Shown: one piece after another, positions 12,429 through 25,292 of the stretch
How the letters are laid out: every line of letters starts with the position of its first letter
Numbering within the stretch: position 1 is the first letter of the stretch
Source of the DNA: Amoebidium appalachense
Lineage: Eukaryota > Ichthyosporea
NCBI GenBank assembly: GCA_963693365.1
Contig: CAVNZM010000004.1
Coordinates: 13,082,001 to 13,146,000 of the forward strand
DNA: 64,000 bases
Direction: 5' to 3'
Notes under the pieces: generated by a model
Database searches by the model: none
The model's input: the letters and a program-made list of their open reading frames with translations, nothing else
Told to the model about the DNA's origin: nothing
Position numbers and translations under genes: made by a program

Positions 12429-12952
12429 CCCCCCCAACCCCCCAAACCCCCCACACCGGGACCGGCCCTGGGTTCTCTACATGACCTTTCCACTCGAGTA
12501 TGTTTAGAGCTACCGTATAAAGTTTTGTTCCACCCGCTTCGGTGTACATATGTGTGTCTGGGCGACTGGATTGGTTGTGTGCAGTGCCGTGCGTGCGTGC
12601 GTGCGTGCGTGCGTGCGATCACCTTTTTCGTATGGCTATGATCACAGAATTCCGAGAATGTAAGAATAACTTTTTAAACGCATCTGGGCTGACCCCCCCC
12701 CCCCCCCCCCCGGCAGGTGCGGTACATACTTGAGATTTATTAAGCAGTTTAAGCTTTATTAAGCACCTTAACCGAATCAACAAACAGCACATATTACATT
12801 CTCGGGTGAAATGGCAGCAGCACAAATCCTGCTGCTGTTTTGAGCAATAACATCAGCCGCCATTCATACATTATTCAACATATACTCAGTTTTTAGACTT
12901 GCATATTAAAAACACACAACCTTCTAATAGGGACAGGGCTACACACGATTCA
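11669..12952. other. Intergenic C-rich DNA and 3' flank of the pectinacetylesterase-like gene
   Basis: No gene was recognised. C-tracts lie at 11775-11785, 11890-11909 and 12397-12425, with a short GCGT repeat at 12591-12616 and another C-tract at 12692-12710. On the minus strand two AATAAA hexamers occur at 12755-12760 and 12736-12741, about 200 bases beyond the stop codon of the neighbouring minus-strand gene. They are plausible poly(A) signals for it. Confidence 0.55.
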
Positions 12953-14383
12953 TTATGCACACTTCATTGAATAATACATAGAGCTGGCATTATTCGTCGT
13001 TTCGCACACACTGTCAGCACTACTACCTGTGTTCCCAGGAATAAACTTTGCCAACCACGAAACCAGGGGCACCTGTTTGCCGTCTACATTAATAACAGTA
13101 TCGTAAAACAGAGCATAGGGAGTAAAGCAGTGGTGTGCAGAGTCCGTCAAGTATGTTGCAAACTTGCCTGCATGTGTGGCAGTGCTTAACAACTTGTACA
13201 GAGAAGACACACTGACGTGGTACTCGTGTGGGGACAATATGAAACTGTCGGGTGCTGTTAGAGCACACACCGCATCTCCCGCCTCTCTCTGTCCTTCGCT
13301 CGAGGAGCCAAAGTGCAAGCGAAGTGCCTGGTAGAACCCTCTTTGCACAACATCGCCCTTTGCCTGCACAGACACCCACCGTGTATGTTTGCTAGCTGCT
13401 CTCCTCATCTGCTGGGTCATCTCGCACCAGGAAATTGTCCCATCTTCCAGCCTCCTCCTGTATTCTTCTGGGAAATACTTGGTAAAAGGTGACAATGCTA
13501 CGTTCCACAGCTTGAAAATTATTCCTTGGCTGGGAGGGAAAACACCGGCAAAGCTGTCCGCCACCACCGTTGCCTCTATTGCCTTCTTACCCGCTGCCTC
13601 CCGCATGGAATCAAACCGGTCGATGATGTAGTTAGCCCACAGTTGTATGCCAGCGGAACCCGCAGAGGAGCCCATGATCACAAGATTCTCTGGGTTGGGG
13701 ATGTTCTTGTACACCCACTCAAGAACGGCAAGCGTGTTGTTCCTGCCGGCTTGCCTCAATTCCTGGACTGTGCCGTTGTCGTGTGTTCGTCGCACCACAG
13801 AGTCGCCCAGATGACTATCACCACTGCAGTAACTCACACTCACAATAGTGTAGTCGCGAAAGGGATTCAAGGGGTGTGATTTGTTGAAAACCCCTGTGGG
13901 AAACTGCAATCGTGCAAATGGAATCACTATCATATCGTCGCCTAGACATGCACCCAGAGATGACTCGTCAGCCGTCCAGCACGCCCCCCCACCTTGAAAA
14001 TAGAGCAGGAGAGAATCTGTTCGCCCCTTCATCACCTGGAAAGCATAAGGGCTTCCTTCAAGGCATGCTGTGTTACCCCCGGGGAAAATGGCCGTGTTTG
14101 TATCCAGACTTCGAAAGGAGCACTCACTATCGCTTGTTGAGATATTGCAATAAGATACCGGGGGGGTGGCCCTGAGGCCTTGCAAATCCCATGCGTTTGC
14201 GCCCGTGAAGCCCAAAAATCTGACCCATTCAGACTTCTGGTAAATGCCAGGCTCGGCTCCTTCTGTATGAATTGGTGTGGCTGTGATGGGTGGAGAATGT
14301 ATGATTGGATATGCTTCCTGACATAGGAATGCAGCCAAGCACCCAGCAAGTGCCGCGGTGAATGTTACAGCTGAGGCGAACAT
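12953..14383 (-). CDS. Secreted pectinacetylesterase/Notum-family serine hydrolase
   Basis: This is a 476-residue intronless frame of the pectinacetylesterase/Notum family: alpha/beta-hydrolases that remove O-acyl groups, either acetate from pectin or palmitoleate from Wnt. Residues 1-22 form a hydrophobic signal peptide. The oxyanion motif GGGACW lies at 131-136. The nucleophile elbow GSSAG (238-242) places the catalytic Ser at 240. Asp276 in VVADSFAG and His417 in DSAHHCF complete the expected triad. NxS/T sites and several cysteines (C135, C146, C320, C373, C419) suit a secreted, disulphide-bonded enzyme. The length is close to the family norm. The start is the first ATG and precedes the signal peptide directly. 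The substrate cannot be read from sequence: pectinacetylesterase, Notum-like or another O-deacetylase all remain possible. Confidence 0.92.
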   Translation of the reverse strand: MFASAVTFTAALAGCLAAFLCQEAYPIIHSPPITATPIHTEGAEPGIYQKSEWVRFLGFTGANAWDLQGLRATPPVSYCNISTSDSECSFRSLDTNTAIFPGGNTACLEGSPYAFQVMKGRTDSLLLYFQGGGACWTADESSLGACLGDDMIVIPFARLQFPTGVFNKSHPLNPFRDYTIVSVSYCSGDSHLGDSVVRRTHDNGTVQELRQAGRNNTLAVLEWVYKNIPNPENLVIMGSSAGSAGIQLWANYIIDRFDSMREAAGKKAIEATVVADSFAGVFPPSQGIIFKLWNVALSPFTKYFPEEYRRRLEDGTISWCEMTQQMRRAASKHTRWVSVQAKGDVVQRGFYQALRLHFGSSSEGQREAGDAVCALTAPDSFILSPHEYHVSVSSLYKLLSTATHAGKFATYLTDSAHHCFTPYALFYDTVINVDGKQVPLVSWLAKFIPGNTGSSADSVCETTNNASSMYYSMKCA

Positions 14384-16706
<2,323 letters not shown>

Positions 16707-17183
16707 ATGGCCGTCCTCTTGCTTGCTGCTAGCGTTGCCGCCACCACTGCCCTTGTGTCTGCCGTTCCAGTTGAACGCAGTGCCAAGTTCACCTGCCCCG
16801 CCAACTGGGAGAGCCGTAGCTACAATGCCTACCCAGACCCTGCCGACACATACGCCTACTATGTGTGTGGCCACCAGGGCGCCGTGCACTACAATTGCCC
16901 TGCCGGCACCATCTTCAGCACTGACCTCCACTACTGCGACTGGGACGTGGCCCCTACCGACCGCCCTCAGCCCACTCCAGAGCCCATTGCCCCATGCAAG
17001 CAGTGCCCCGCTGACTGGGAGAAGCGCCCCTACAACGCATATGCTGTGGAGGGGGACTGCGCTAAGTACTGCGTGTGTGGGCACCAGGGCCCAGTGGTGT
17101 ACACCTGCCCCAAGGGGACGCTCTTCAGCTCCAAGATGCACTATTGCGACTGGGAGAGCAACGTCAAGTGCCATGCCTACTAG
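16707..17183 (+). CDS. Secreted protein with two peritrophin-A (CBM14) chitin-binding domains
   Basis: The predicted protein has 158 residues. Residues 1-19 form a hydrophobic signal peptide, so the start is set at 16707 although the frame is open further upstream. Two homologous domains follow at about 30-79 and 97-155. Each has the pattern C, CPADW or CPANW, paired aromatics, VCGHQG, CP.GT.FS and HYCDW. The six-cysteine arrangement and terminal CDW are typical of the CBM14/ChtBD2 fold, which binds chitin in animal cuticle, peritrophic matrix and some protist walls. A short proline-rich linker (about 86-96) joins the domains. There is no catalytic domain or membrane anchor, so a structural extracellular role is likely. 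The gene is intronless, and AATAAA lies at about 17432. Confidence 0.93.
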   Translation: MAVLLLAASVAATTALVSAVPVERSAKFTCPANWESRSYNAYPDPADTYAYYVCGHQGAVHYNCPAGTIFSTDLHYCDWDVAPTDRPQPTPEPIAPCKQCPADWEKRPYNAYAVEGDCAKYCVCGHQGPVVYTCPKGTLFSSKMHYCDWESNVKCHAY

Positions 17184-18310
17184 TCTAGCTATGGGGACGT
17201 TCCGTGAAACAGCTATATAGTAGTAGCAACTATTAACATGGTGCACAGGCTGCTACCTGTTGGGCACTTCCTGCAGACCTTGAGTAGTAGTTTGAGTACT
17301 CTTTGAATATACTGACACCGGCTACAGCCAACCACACAAATCCTACCTGTCGAATGTTAGGGGACATGAACATTACTGGCTGTCTGAATATATGGCAGCC
17401 TGCACCCGCCATTATTCAATGATATTTTTTGAATAAAATATGTACACATGCAAAAACCTGTGTCTCTGTAGCATAAAGCCCCGTCTCCCTTCCCCTCCCC
17501 CCTCGCCCCCCTCTCCCCCCCCCTCTCCCCCCTCTCCCCCTCTCCCCCCTCTCCCCGAGGCCTTCCCCCTTCCCCCCCTCCCACCCCCCCTTCCCCCCCC
17601 CCCCCCCCCCCCCCTCTTACACTGTACCCCTCTCCCTCCGGCCCCCCTCCCTCCGACACCCTCGTCCCCCCCCCCCCCCCCCCTCAAAAAAAAAAAAAAA
17701 AAAAAGAACAGAAAAAAAAGAAAAAGAAAAAGAAAAAGAAAGAAGAAGAAAAAAGAAAGAAAGGAAAAAACCCCCGATGGCCCGGGCCCAAAGCAACAAA
17801 GGAGAAGAGACGGAAAAGGTCTTAAAAGCCGCTGCACACCTACAGACATGATTCGTCAACACCTGCAAATCGACTGGCATGTTTTGTCAATGCTTTTAGG
17901 GTACCCTATGCCATGGTGTGTCTGATACAATACATCCGCCAGTTGCGGAATATGATTACCTGTATCACATGTACATCGTTTTCTGAAAGATTCTGTTATC
18001 TTGTCAGCGAGTAACCTCTGATCCCCTGATCCCCTCCTCCTCCCCCCCCCCCCCCCCCCCCCCCCCCACCCCCTCCCCCCGGGTACTCACTAAACAAGCC
18101 GCCACCCTCTCATTGTCTATTTATAAAACACCGAGGTTCCAGCCTTTCCATCTTCCTCCTCCTTTTCCCCTCCCCCGGCTCCCCAGGCCCACCCTCCCTA
18201 CTCCCCCCCCCCCCCCCCACCTCAAAAAAAAAAGGACTTGTCCTCTTCCTGACATCTCCAGATCCCCCCCCCCCCCCCTCCCCCGGGGGGGTTTTTTTTT
18301 CCCCTCGTCC

Positions 18311-18341
<31 letters not shown>

Positions 18342-18955
18342 AAAAAAAGGAAGAAGAAGAAAAAGAAGAAAAAAAAAAAAGAAACGAAAAGGAAAGAAAA
18401 GACCCCCCCGACCCCCCCCCCCAACAATTAAAAGGAAAGGGAAAAGGAAACAAAAAGAAAAGGACCGGGGGGGGGGGGGGGGGGGGGATGAAAGATAAAG
18501 AAAGGTAGAAAGAAACAAGAAGAAGAAACTTTAAAACTTTCCTATGACATCGATGGAAACTGCTTTTCCTGCATTTGAGATCTGACTTGATCTCCAAACC
18601 GATCATGCCTGCAGCCCGGGGTCTGGTACACAACGGTGACCACGGATTGACTTATCAGATATACTATGATCCTATAAATAAGTATGATATATCATGATAT
18701 AGACCGTCCGAGTTCGTCTTTAGACAAGTCACGATGTGATTAGCCGGGAAGGATAGGTTTGCCAAACCTAACAAACAACTACTTGTCCAGCATGTCACTG
18801 CTTGTGTCCCCCCTTGGATTTGACACCTTGGGGGGGGTCGAAACACCGTTCTTTTTCTTCAACAAGGTCCAAATTGTATTTGTCTTCATTAATGATCTTG
18901 GCCCGGCCGCAGGGGAAGTTGAAGGGTGGGGGCAGATCAGGGGAGGAAAAGCCGG

Positions 18956-19004
<49 letters not shown>

Positions 19005-19129
19005 GGTGTGTGTGTGTGTGCGTGTGTGTGTGTGTGTGTGCGTGCGCGCACGCGCGCGCGTGTGTGTGTGTGTGTGTGTCGCGCGCACGCGTGTGGGCGT
19101 GTATCTGTGTGTGTGTGTGTGTGTGGACG

Positions 19130-19161
<32 letters not shown>

Positions 19162-19462
19162 GTGTGTGAAACAGCGTGTGTGTGTGCGCGCCCCGTCGGT
19201 GGTTTGGTGCACATGTGTGTGTGTGTGCTGTTTTCTTCTCTTCTATTTTTTTTTAAACGGGGAAGGAGGGGGCCAGGGGGGGGGGGGGGGGGGGGGACTG
19301 CGTGGACTAGGTGTGTTATGTACCCCGAGACTCCGAGAATTACGGGAACCCCAGGGGGGGGGGAAGGGGGTGGGGGGGAGGGGGGGGGGGGGTAGTTTTG
19401 GGATGCAAACCTGGGGGGGGGAGAGGGAGGCTGGGGCTATTGCATGTCTGTGCGAAGATCAG

Positions 19463-19510
<48 letters not shown>

Positions 19511-19872
19511 GCGTGTGCGTGTGTGTGTGTGCGTGTGTGTGCGTGTGTGTGTGTGTGTGTTTGTCTTATATTGAATATTATTGGCAGTTTGGCTTAGTAT
19601 TACCTTTTTAAGGTTGGGGGTCTTAGGGGGGAGTGGGGAGAAGGGGGGGGGGGGGGGGGGGACTGTGTAGTACTTTACTTGAGCTCAGGAGAAGGGACCG
19701 AGGGGCAGGAGGAGGGGAAGGGGGGGGGGGGGGGGGAGGGGGGGGGGGAATATAATTTGTGTGCAGGTCAAACTGTTTGTGACTGAGTGTGTGTGTGTGT
19801 GCGCACGTTCATGTGTCTGAGTGCACACGCACTTGTGTTTGTGTGTCTGTGTGTGTGTGTGTGTGTGCGTGC

Positions 19873-19935
<63 letters not shown>

Positions 19936-20178
19936 ACGGTGTGTGTGTGTGTGTGTGTGTGTGCTGATTCAGATGCAGTCGTGCAAGATATCGATCAAGA
20001 GGGCAAGGGGCACGAGCGAGATGATTTACTAAGAAATAAACTTTAACAACCAGGCACATTTTATGGAACGGTCAAGCGGCAAACTGCGTTTGACACGGAA
20101 CGAGAACAAAAATTTGGCCTTGCTAGCGCTAATTTGAAGAAAGGGGGGAGAGGGGGGGGGGGGGGGGGGGGGGGGGGG
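17184..20178. other. Microsatellite-rich intergenic region
   Basis: No gene was recognised. After about 270 bases of unique 3' flank come C-rich DNA (17480-17685), A-rich DNA (17686-17770), C and A runs (18040-18475), a G-run (18468-18487), GT-rich blocks (18958-19230, 19468-19561, 19786-19963) and G-runs (19640-19661, 19721-19748, 20144-20178). Unique sequence at 17820-18000, 18500-18900 and 19965-20140 shows no motif. The final G-run touches the 5' LTR of the retrotransposon. Confidence 0.7.
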
Positions 20179-20943
20179 TGTTGGAGTACACTGGTACTCC
20201 CGGCTAGCAATGTCTGTTAGAGAAAGTTTCTGAGCAATTGAATAACTGTTTCAACACTCACTCGAGTGCATAGAGCTTTTGTTTACGGTCATATTCATAT
20301 ATGGTAGTTATATGTTTGAGCCAAAACTGTACCAATGACGAGCTTCACTAGCAACGTGCTAATTGTGCTCATTAATTAATATTCCCGGTTCAGATGATGT
20401 CATGTCTATATTTGCCACAGGATTCTATTCTTAGAGTGGTAGTGTGCTTTATTCCCGGATATTCTCAGAATATTTTTAGTTGTGTGAAGCAAGATTTACG
20501 TTTAACTGCAATTGGTGTGTTAAACACGTTTATTTGTGTGCTTTAGTGCAAGTTAACTAGCCACTCAACGTGCACAGTTAACTTTTATATCTTTAACGAC
20601 TTGCTTTCATTGTGCTCTCTTTTCGGCCATGCTGTACATGGCCCACCACCAGGGTGCACACGAGGCCACCATGAGGTGGCCAACGACTATATAAAGCAGT
20701 GCCTCCCATGTCACAAACATGGGAAGCAGAACGTTTGATTTACACTTTTCTACTGTCGTTTCCAGTGCACAAAACACATAGACTAGTTACCCATCATACA
20801 CGACACTATGTCTGACAACTTACAGTTGCAGCAACTAGTCCAACTACTGGAGCAGAGGTTGGCCTCACAAGATGCAATCATTTCTGACTTACAGAAGGAA
20901 CAACGTGCACTAGAACTAGCTTCTATGAACACAATGTCCAACA
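20179..20943 (+). repeat. 5' long terminal repeat
   Basis: The boundaries come from the 7-bp inverted ends TGTTGGA and TCCAACA, from the offset of exactly 5,114 bases to an identical copy, and from the primer-binding site that follows at once. A TATA box (TATATAA, about 20688-20694) suggests transcription starting near 20715-20725. The last 136 bases of the LTR overlap the gag reading frame, which is unusual. Confidence 0.95.
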
Positions 20944-22016
20944 GGGTTATGGGCCCCTCACGTAATGATTCCATCAAGTTCAAGGTCGACATCCCTCTCT
21001 TCACTGGCATTGATAATGATTCAGGCACGGACTACCACACATGGGCCGAAACCATGTATGTCCAGCTTTCTGGTGCTGGTCTTCTCCACACCATCGCGCC
21101 CAGTACGGAGCACCCGGCTACCCGTGAACAGGTCGACACTGCCCGTTCCTACCTGTGGCAAGCACTCTCGGTTGACGTGCGTTGTATCCTAGGGTTAACA
21201 CGCACCACCACACCTGCGGAGATATGGTCGGCCCTATCTGCCCACTACCTGGAGCAATCTGAGGCCAATCAGTACGACCTTATCGGGCTGTACATGAATT
21301 CTACGCCTGAACCTACGGACACCGCGACGAAATACGCCATGAAACTCCGCGGCTACGTGCGGCGCCTGGCCGATTACGGCACACAAATTGGTGATGCTCA
21401 AGTGCTGACCAAGCTCACCAACGACCTCGGCAAGGTGCCTTACTACGAAATGCCTGTAATTGCCTACAAGATGACACCCAAGCCTACCGTGATGGGCCTC
21501 CTCCAACAGCTACGGGCATATGAGACCAGCCACCCACGTGCACGTGTGACTACCAGCTCCGGGCCGGCCGCCTTCACCACACGGGCTCCTCAACCTGTCA
21601 TCTGCCACGGCTGCGGCAAACCAGGCCACATCAAGTCTCAGTGCCCCAACGGCAACGGCCAACACAGCAACTCTGGCAACAACCGTGCCAGCACCTACCC
21701 CAAGGGTTCCTGCGTCAACCACCCACTGTCTACCAGTCACACTACCGCCATGTGCAAGGGGGGCAACCGTGCCAACGGCCGCAAACCTAAGGGTGGTCCC
21801 CTCCCGCCTGGGTCCTGCATCAACCACCCTGCCTCTACTACCCACACTACGGCACAGTGCAAGGGGGGGCTGCCGCTCCCCGGGCTTTCCTCATGTCTAG
21901 CAACGACTGTGGCACCAACAAGGTGCTCCTCGACTCTGGAGCCACTGACCATGTGTGCCCCCGGCCCGATGTGTTCATCAACATGCGTGCGGCGCCTTAC
22001 TCCACGGTCCAAGTAG
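20808..22016 (+). CDS. gag: Retrotransposon Gag (copia type)
   Basis: Gag forms the virus-like particle that packages element RNA. The frame opens at ATG 20808, inside the LTR; an alternative in-frame ATG is 20949 within the primer-binding site. After a short helical N-terminus comes a copia Gag domain containing SYLWQALSVDV and later KLTNDLGKVPYYEMP. A CCHC zinc knuckle, CHGCGKPGHIKSQC, lies at residues 266-279 and should bind RNA. Two further segments of C-x2-H-x5-H-x4-C form (CVNHPLSTSHTTAMC and CINHPASTTHTTAQC) follow at the C-terminus. After the G7 run at 21863-21869 the frame encodes an unrelated tail ending at 22016, so functional Gag probably ends near the run, with a fraction of ribosomes shifting -1 into pol. 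Confidence 0.93.
   Translation: MSDNLQLQQLVQLLEQRLASQDAIISDLQKEQRALELASMNTMSNRVMGPSRNDSIKFKVDIPLFTGIDNDSGTDYHTWAETMYVQLSGAGLLHTIAPSTEHPATREQVDTARSYLWQALSVDVRCILGLTRTTTPAEIWSALSAHYLEQSEANQYDLIGLYMNSTPEPTDTATKYAMKLRGYVRRLADYGTQIGDAQVLTKLTNDLGKVPYYEMPVIAYKMTPKPTVMGLLQQLRAYETSHPRARVTTSSGPAAFTTRAPQPVICHGCGKPGHIKSQCPNGNGQHSNSGNNRASTYPKGSCVNHPLSTSHTTAMCKGGNRANGRKPKGGPLPPGSCINHPASTTHTTAQCKGGLPLPGLSSCLATTVAPTRCSSTLEPLTMCAPGPMCSSTCVRRLTPRSK
20944..20956 (+). other. Primer-binding site, initiator tRNA-Met anticodon arm type
   Basis: GGGTTATGGGCCC directly follows the LTR terminus. It is complementary to the anticodon stem-loop segment GGGCCCAUAACCC of eukaryotic initiator tRNA-Met. Use of an internal half-tRNA fragment rather than the tRNA 3' end is known from Drosophila copia and relatives. 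The ATG in the middle complements the CAU anticodon and is in frame with gag, so it could itself serve as a start codon. Confidence 0.9.
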
Positions 22017-25000
22017 CCGACAAGGGTGCATGTGCAGTGCTTGGGGTGGGCGACGTGTTCTTTTCCAGCACCATCGACGGCGTTACTGCGGTGCATCAGC
22101 TGACGGATGTACTCTACGTGCCCTCCATCCCCGACACTCTCATCAGTGTGTTCACGGCAACTACCAACGGTGTTTTACCCCGCTTTGACACCCGCGGTGG
22201 CGTTAAGTTGTGCTACGGCGATCAAATTCTGGCCACCGGCTCGGCTGTCGGCACCAAGCTGTACCACATGGCGGTGTCTCTTCTGCGCGCGGACACAACC
22301 CCGGACGCCCAAACCACCACTGCTCCGCGTATCCTCAAGGTTACTGCCGACCTCAACACGTGGCACTACCGTCTGGGCCATGCTGGCATTGACGCTGTAC
22401 GCTCGGTCATCAAGTCTGCAGGCCTGTTGGTGGGTGGCGGTGCCAAGTCTCCGGGTGTGTGTGAGCCCTGTGCCCTCGGCAAAGCCCACCGTGTTGCCTT
22501 CTCCGAATCAACTAGCCAAGCTCCCCGGGTCCTAGCCAAGGTTCACAGCGACATCAGCGGCCCCTTCCCTCCCGCGATCGGTGGTGCTCAGTACTTGGCG
22601 ACGTTCCACGACGAATTCACCGGCCACACCACGGCCGTGCCCCTCGTCAAGAAGTCGGACACACTGGCTGCATATGTGACGTACCACAAGGCGGCGGTTA
22701 CCCAACACGGTGTTCCCATGCAGGTGTTTCAGTCCGACGGGGGGGGCGAGTACATGGGCACGGCCTTCGGGGACTACAACCGTGAGCATGGCATTCGCCA
22801 TCAGATCACTACCACCGGCTCTCCTCAACAGAATGGGACTGCCGAACGACTGAACCGGACCCTCCTCGACATGGTTCGGGCACTCCTGCAGCAGTCCGGC
22901 CTTCCGGTGGGATTCTGGGCCGAGGCAGCTGTGACCGCGGCTTTTATACGCAACATGCTCCCGTCGCGAGCCACCGGCAGCCAATCGTCTCCCGCCCTGC
23001 TGTGGACCGGCATTCCTCCCGACTACAGCCGGCTCCGTGTCTGGGGCTCTCCCTGCTACGTCCATCAACAGGATACACCGAAACTGGCGCCTCGTGCCGT
23101 CAAGGGCATCTTCGTGGGCTACCCTCCTAACATCAAGGGCTACAAGGTCTGGATTCCAGCAGCACACAAGATGACCGTCAGCCGTGACGTGCAGTTCGAC
23201 GAGGCTGCTATTCTGCACCCCCTCCGTGATGTCCCATCTGATTGGTCGACCGCACCGGCAATTCATCATTTTTTGGAGTCATCTGATTCGTCAAATCAGC
23301 CAGCCAATCACATCGTCCGGAATGATCAGCAATCTGATTCGTCTCGTCTGTCAGCCAATGGGACAGCGCCGAGTGATCAATTGGACATTCCGATCCTGCC
23401 CGAGCCTGCACATCGGCTCCCCCGGACGACCCGTAGTGGCGCTGTGTACAACGACCAACGTCGAGGCCCGACTGCCAACGTGGCTGCTGCTACGGCCCCC
23501 CTTGCCCCCCAGGCTACGGCTCCTGCATCAACACCCATCAAGGCTTCCACCATTGTTGTCCCCAAGACTGTCCGGGCTGCACTCAAGAGTCCCCAGCGTC
23601 TGAAATGGGAGGAGGCTGCACACCGTGAGCTCAAGGCCCTGGAAGACAACGGCACCTTCACCCTTGTGCCCCGTCCAGAGGATGGCTCCACTGTCATTCC
23701 GGTCGGCTGGGTCTTTACGGTCAAGCAGGACAACGTCGGCAACGTCACTGCTTTCAAGGCCCGGCTTGTGGCCCGGGGCAACTACCAGCAGCCTGGCCAG
23801 GACTATTTCGTCACCGAGTCACCTGTGGCTGCGCTGGCTACCATCCGGCTGGTTTTGGCTACCTCCGTGGCCCAAGGTCTGCCTCTGCGCCACATCGACG
23901 TCAACACAGCATTCCTCAACGGCACCGTCAACGAGACCATCTACATTGAGCAGCCCCCTGGCTTCGTCAACCCCTCGGCCCCCCATGCTGTCGGCTTGCT
24001 CCACAAGGCGCTCTACGGCCTAAAACAGGCACCGCGCCAGTGGTATGAGGCCCTCCGTGACCATCTCCTCGACCAAGGCTTCATTGTGAGTGCTGCTGAC
24101 CCGTGCCTGTTCATCAAGAATGCCGGGACCCCAACATTTATTGCCCTTGCTGCCTACGTGGATGACTTCACCGTGACGGCCGCCACTGATGCGCTCATCG
24201 ACGATTTTTTCACCAAGCTGGATGCTCGTTTCTCTGCCAAGGACCTGGGTCGTCCTACCCTGCTCATCGGGCACACTCTTACCTGGCTGGAGGACGGGTC
24301 TCTGCGTCTGGGCCATCGTCAACACATCATCGACTTGGCTGCCCGTTTTCGTCTCACCCACATGTCCGGCACCAAGACCCCCATCGTCCCGGGCCAGGCC
24401 AGTGAAAGCAACAAGACCCCAGCCTACAGCAAGAAGGAGGACTATGCCAGCCTGGTCGGTGCCCTGCTGTGGATTGCGCGTACCACCCGCCCCCGACATT
24501 TCCCAGGCTCTGGGAGTCCTTACTCGACACATTCATGCGCCCACCGTCACCCACTGGACTATGGCTACCAGAGTTGTAAGCTACCTGCTGGCCACCATCG
24601 ACCTGGGTATTGTCTACCGTCCCGGCCCCCCCAACCTTGTTGGCTACTCCGACTCCGACTACGCCGAGGACCGCGACACCCGGCGCTCCACCACGGGCTA
24701 TGTCTTCTTCATAAACTCCTCCCCTGTGTCCTGGGTGTCTCGGCTCCAGTCCATCACCACCCACAGCTCCACTGAGGCTGAATTTGTGGCCATGTCTGCT
24801 GCTACGAACGAGGCCCTATGGCTCAACTATGTGATGGACGACCTGGGCCTTAATCCTATCAATGAGCCCACCCCGGTGCCCATCCATGGGGACAATGAGT
24901 CTGCCCGGGCCCTGCTGGACACCCTGGGGGTTAAGCCCAAGACCAAGCACATCGACGTCCGCTACTGCTCCGTCAAGGAACATCACCTGCTGGGCAACAT

Positions 25001-25106
25001 CACTGTGGTCCCGGTGGCTTCTGCTGACAACAAGGCCGACATGTTCACCAAGGCCCTGTCTGCCTCTTTCTTCACCAAGGCCGTGGGGATGCTCAACATG
25101 TGCTGA
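21862..25106 (+). CDS. pol: Retrotransposon Pol: protease, integrase, reverse transcriptase, RNase H
   Basis: The polyprotein copies element RNA to DNA and inserts it. Domains in order: aspartic protease (DSGATDH, about 21932); integrase zinc region (HYRLGHAG, then CEPCALGKAH) and catalytic core with D in HSDISGP, D in QSDGGGEY and E in QQNGTAERLNRT; reverse transcriptase with KARLVARG, HIDVNTAFLNG, ALYGLKQAPRQWY and the YVDD active site (about 24157); RNase H with SDSDYAED, then STEAEF and HGDNESA. The polyprotein ends at 25106. The frame opened near the G7 run continues to about 24494. There, five C residues (24490-24494) occur where four would keep TRPDISQALG in frame, and the remainder lies one frame over. 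All catalytic residues are present, so this single indel is the only visible damage. Confidence 0.95.
21863..21869 (+). promoter_or_regulatory. Candidate -1 frameshift site between gag and pol
   Basis: In the gag frame the run reads AAG GGG GGG CTG. In the pol frame it reads CAA GGG GGG GCT. Sliding back by one on the G7 run joins the Gag zinc-finger tail directly to the start of the protease region, without losing either domain. Many copia elements use a single ORF, so a simple G-run indel is an alternative explanation. Confidence 0.6.
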
Positions 25107-25279
25107 GCACCCGTCATCAACCAACTGCGCCCTCATACTTCAGGGGGGGGGAGAGAGTTGCATCCGACTGTGCAACTACGTGTACCATACTAAAATTGAG
25201 TAGGGGAATCTTTATTGTCTGTATTTTGTGCACCTGAAGCACTCGAGCTCAGTTGCATTAATTCATACCACAATTATCC

Positions 25280-25292
25280 AATTGAGTAGGGG
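25280..25292 (+). other. Candidate polypurine tract
   Basis: ATTGAGTAGGGG lies directly before the 3' LTR and would prime plus-strand DNA synthesis. The same ATTGAGTAGGGG string also occurs near 25195-25206, about 85 bases upstream. A longer purine run, GGGGGGGGGAGAGAG, occurs at 25143-25157. Only the copy touching the LTR has the expected position. Confidence 0.6.
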
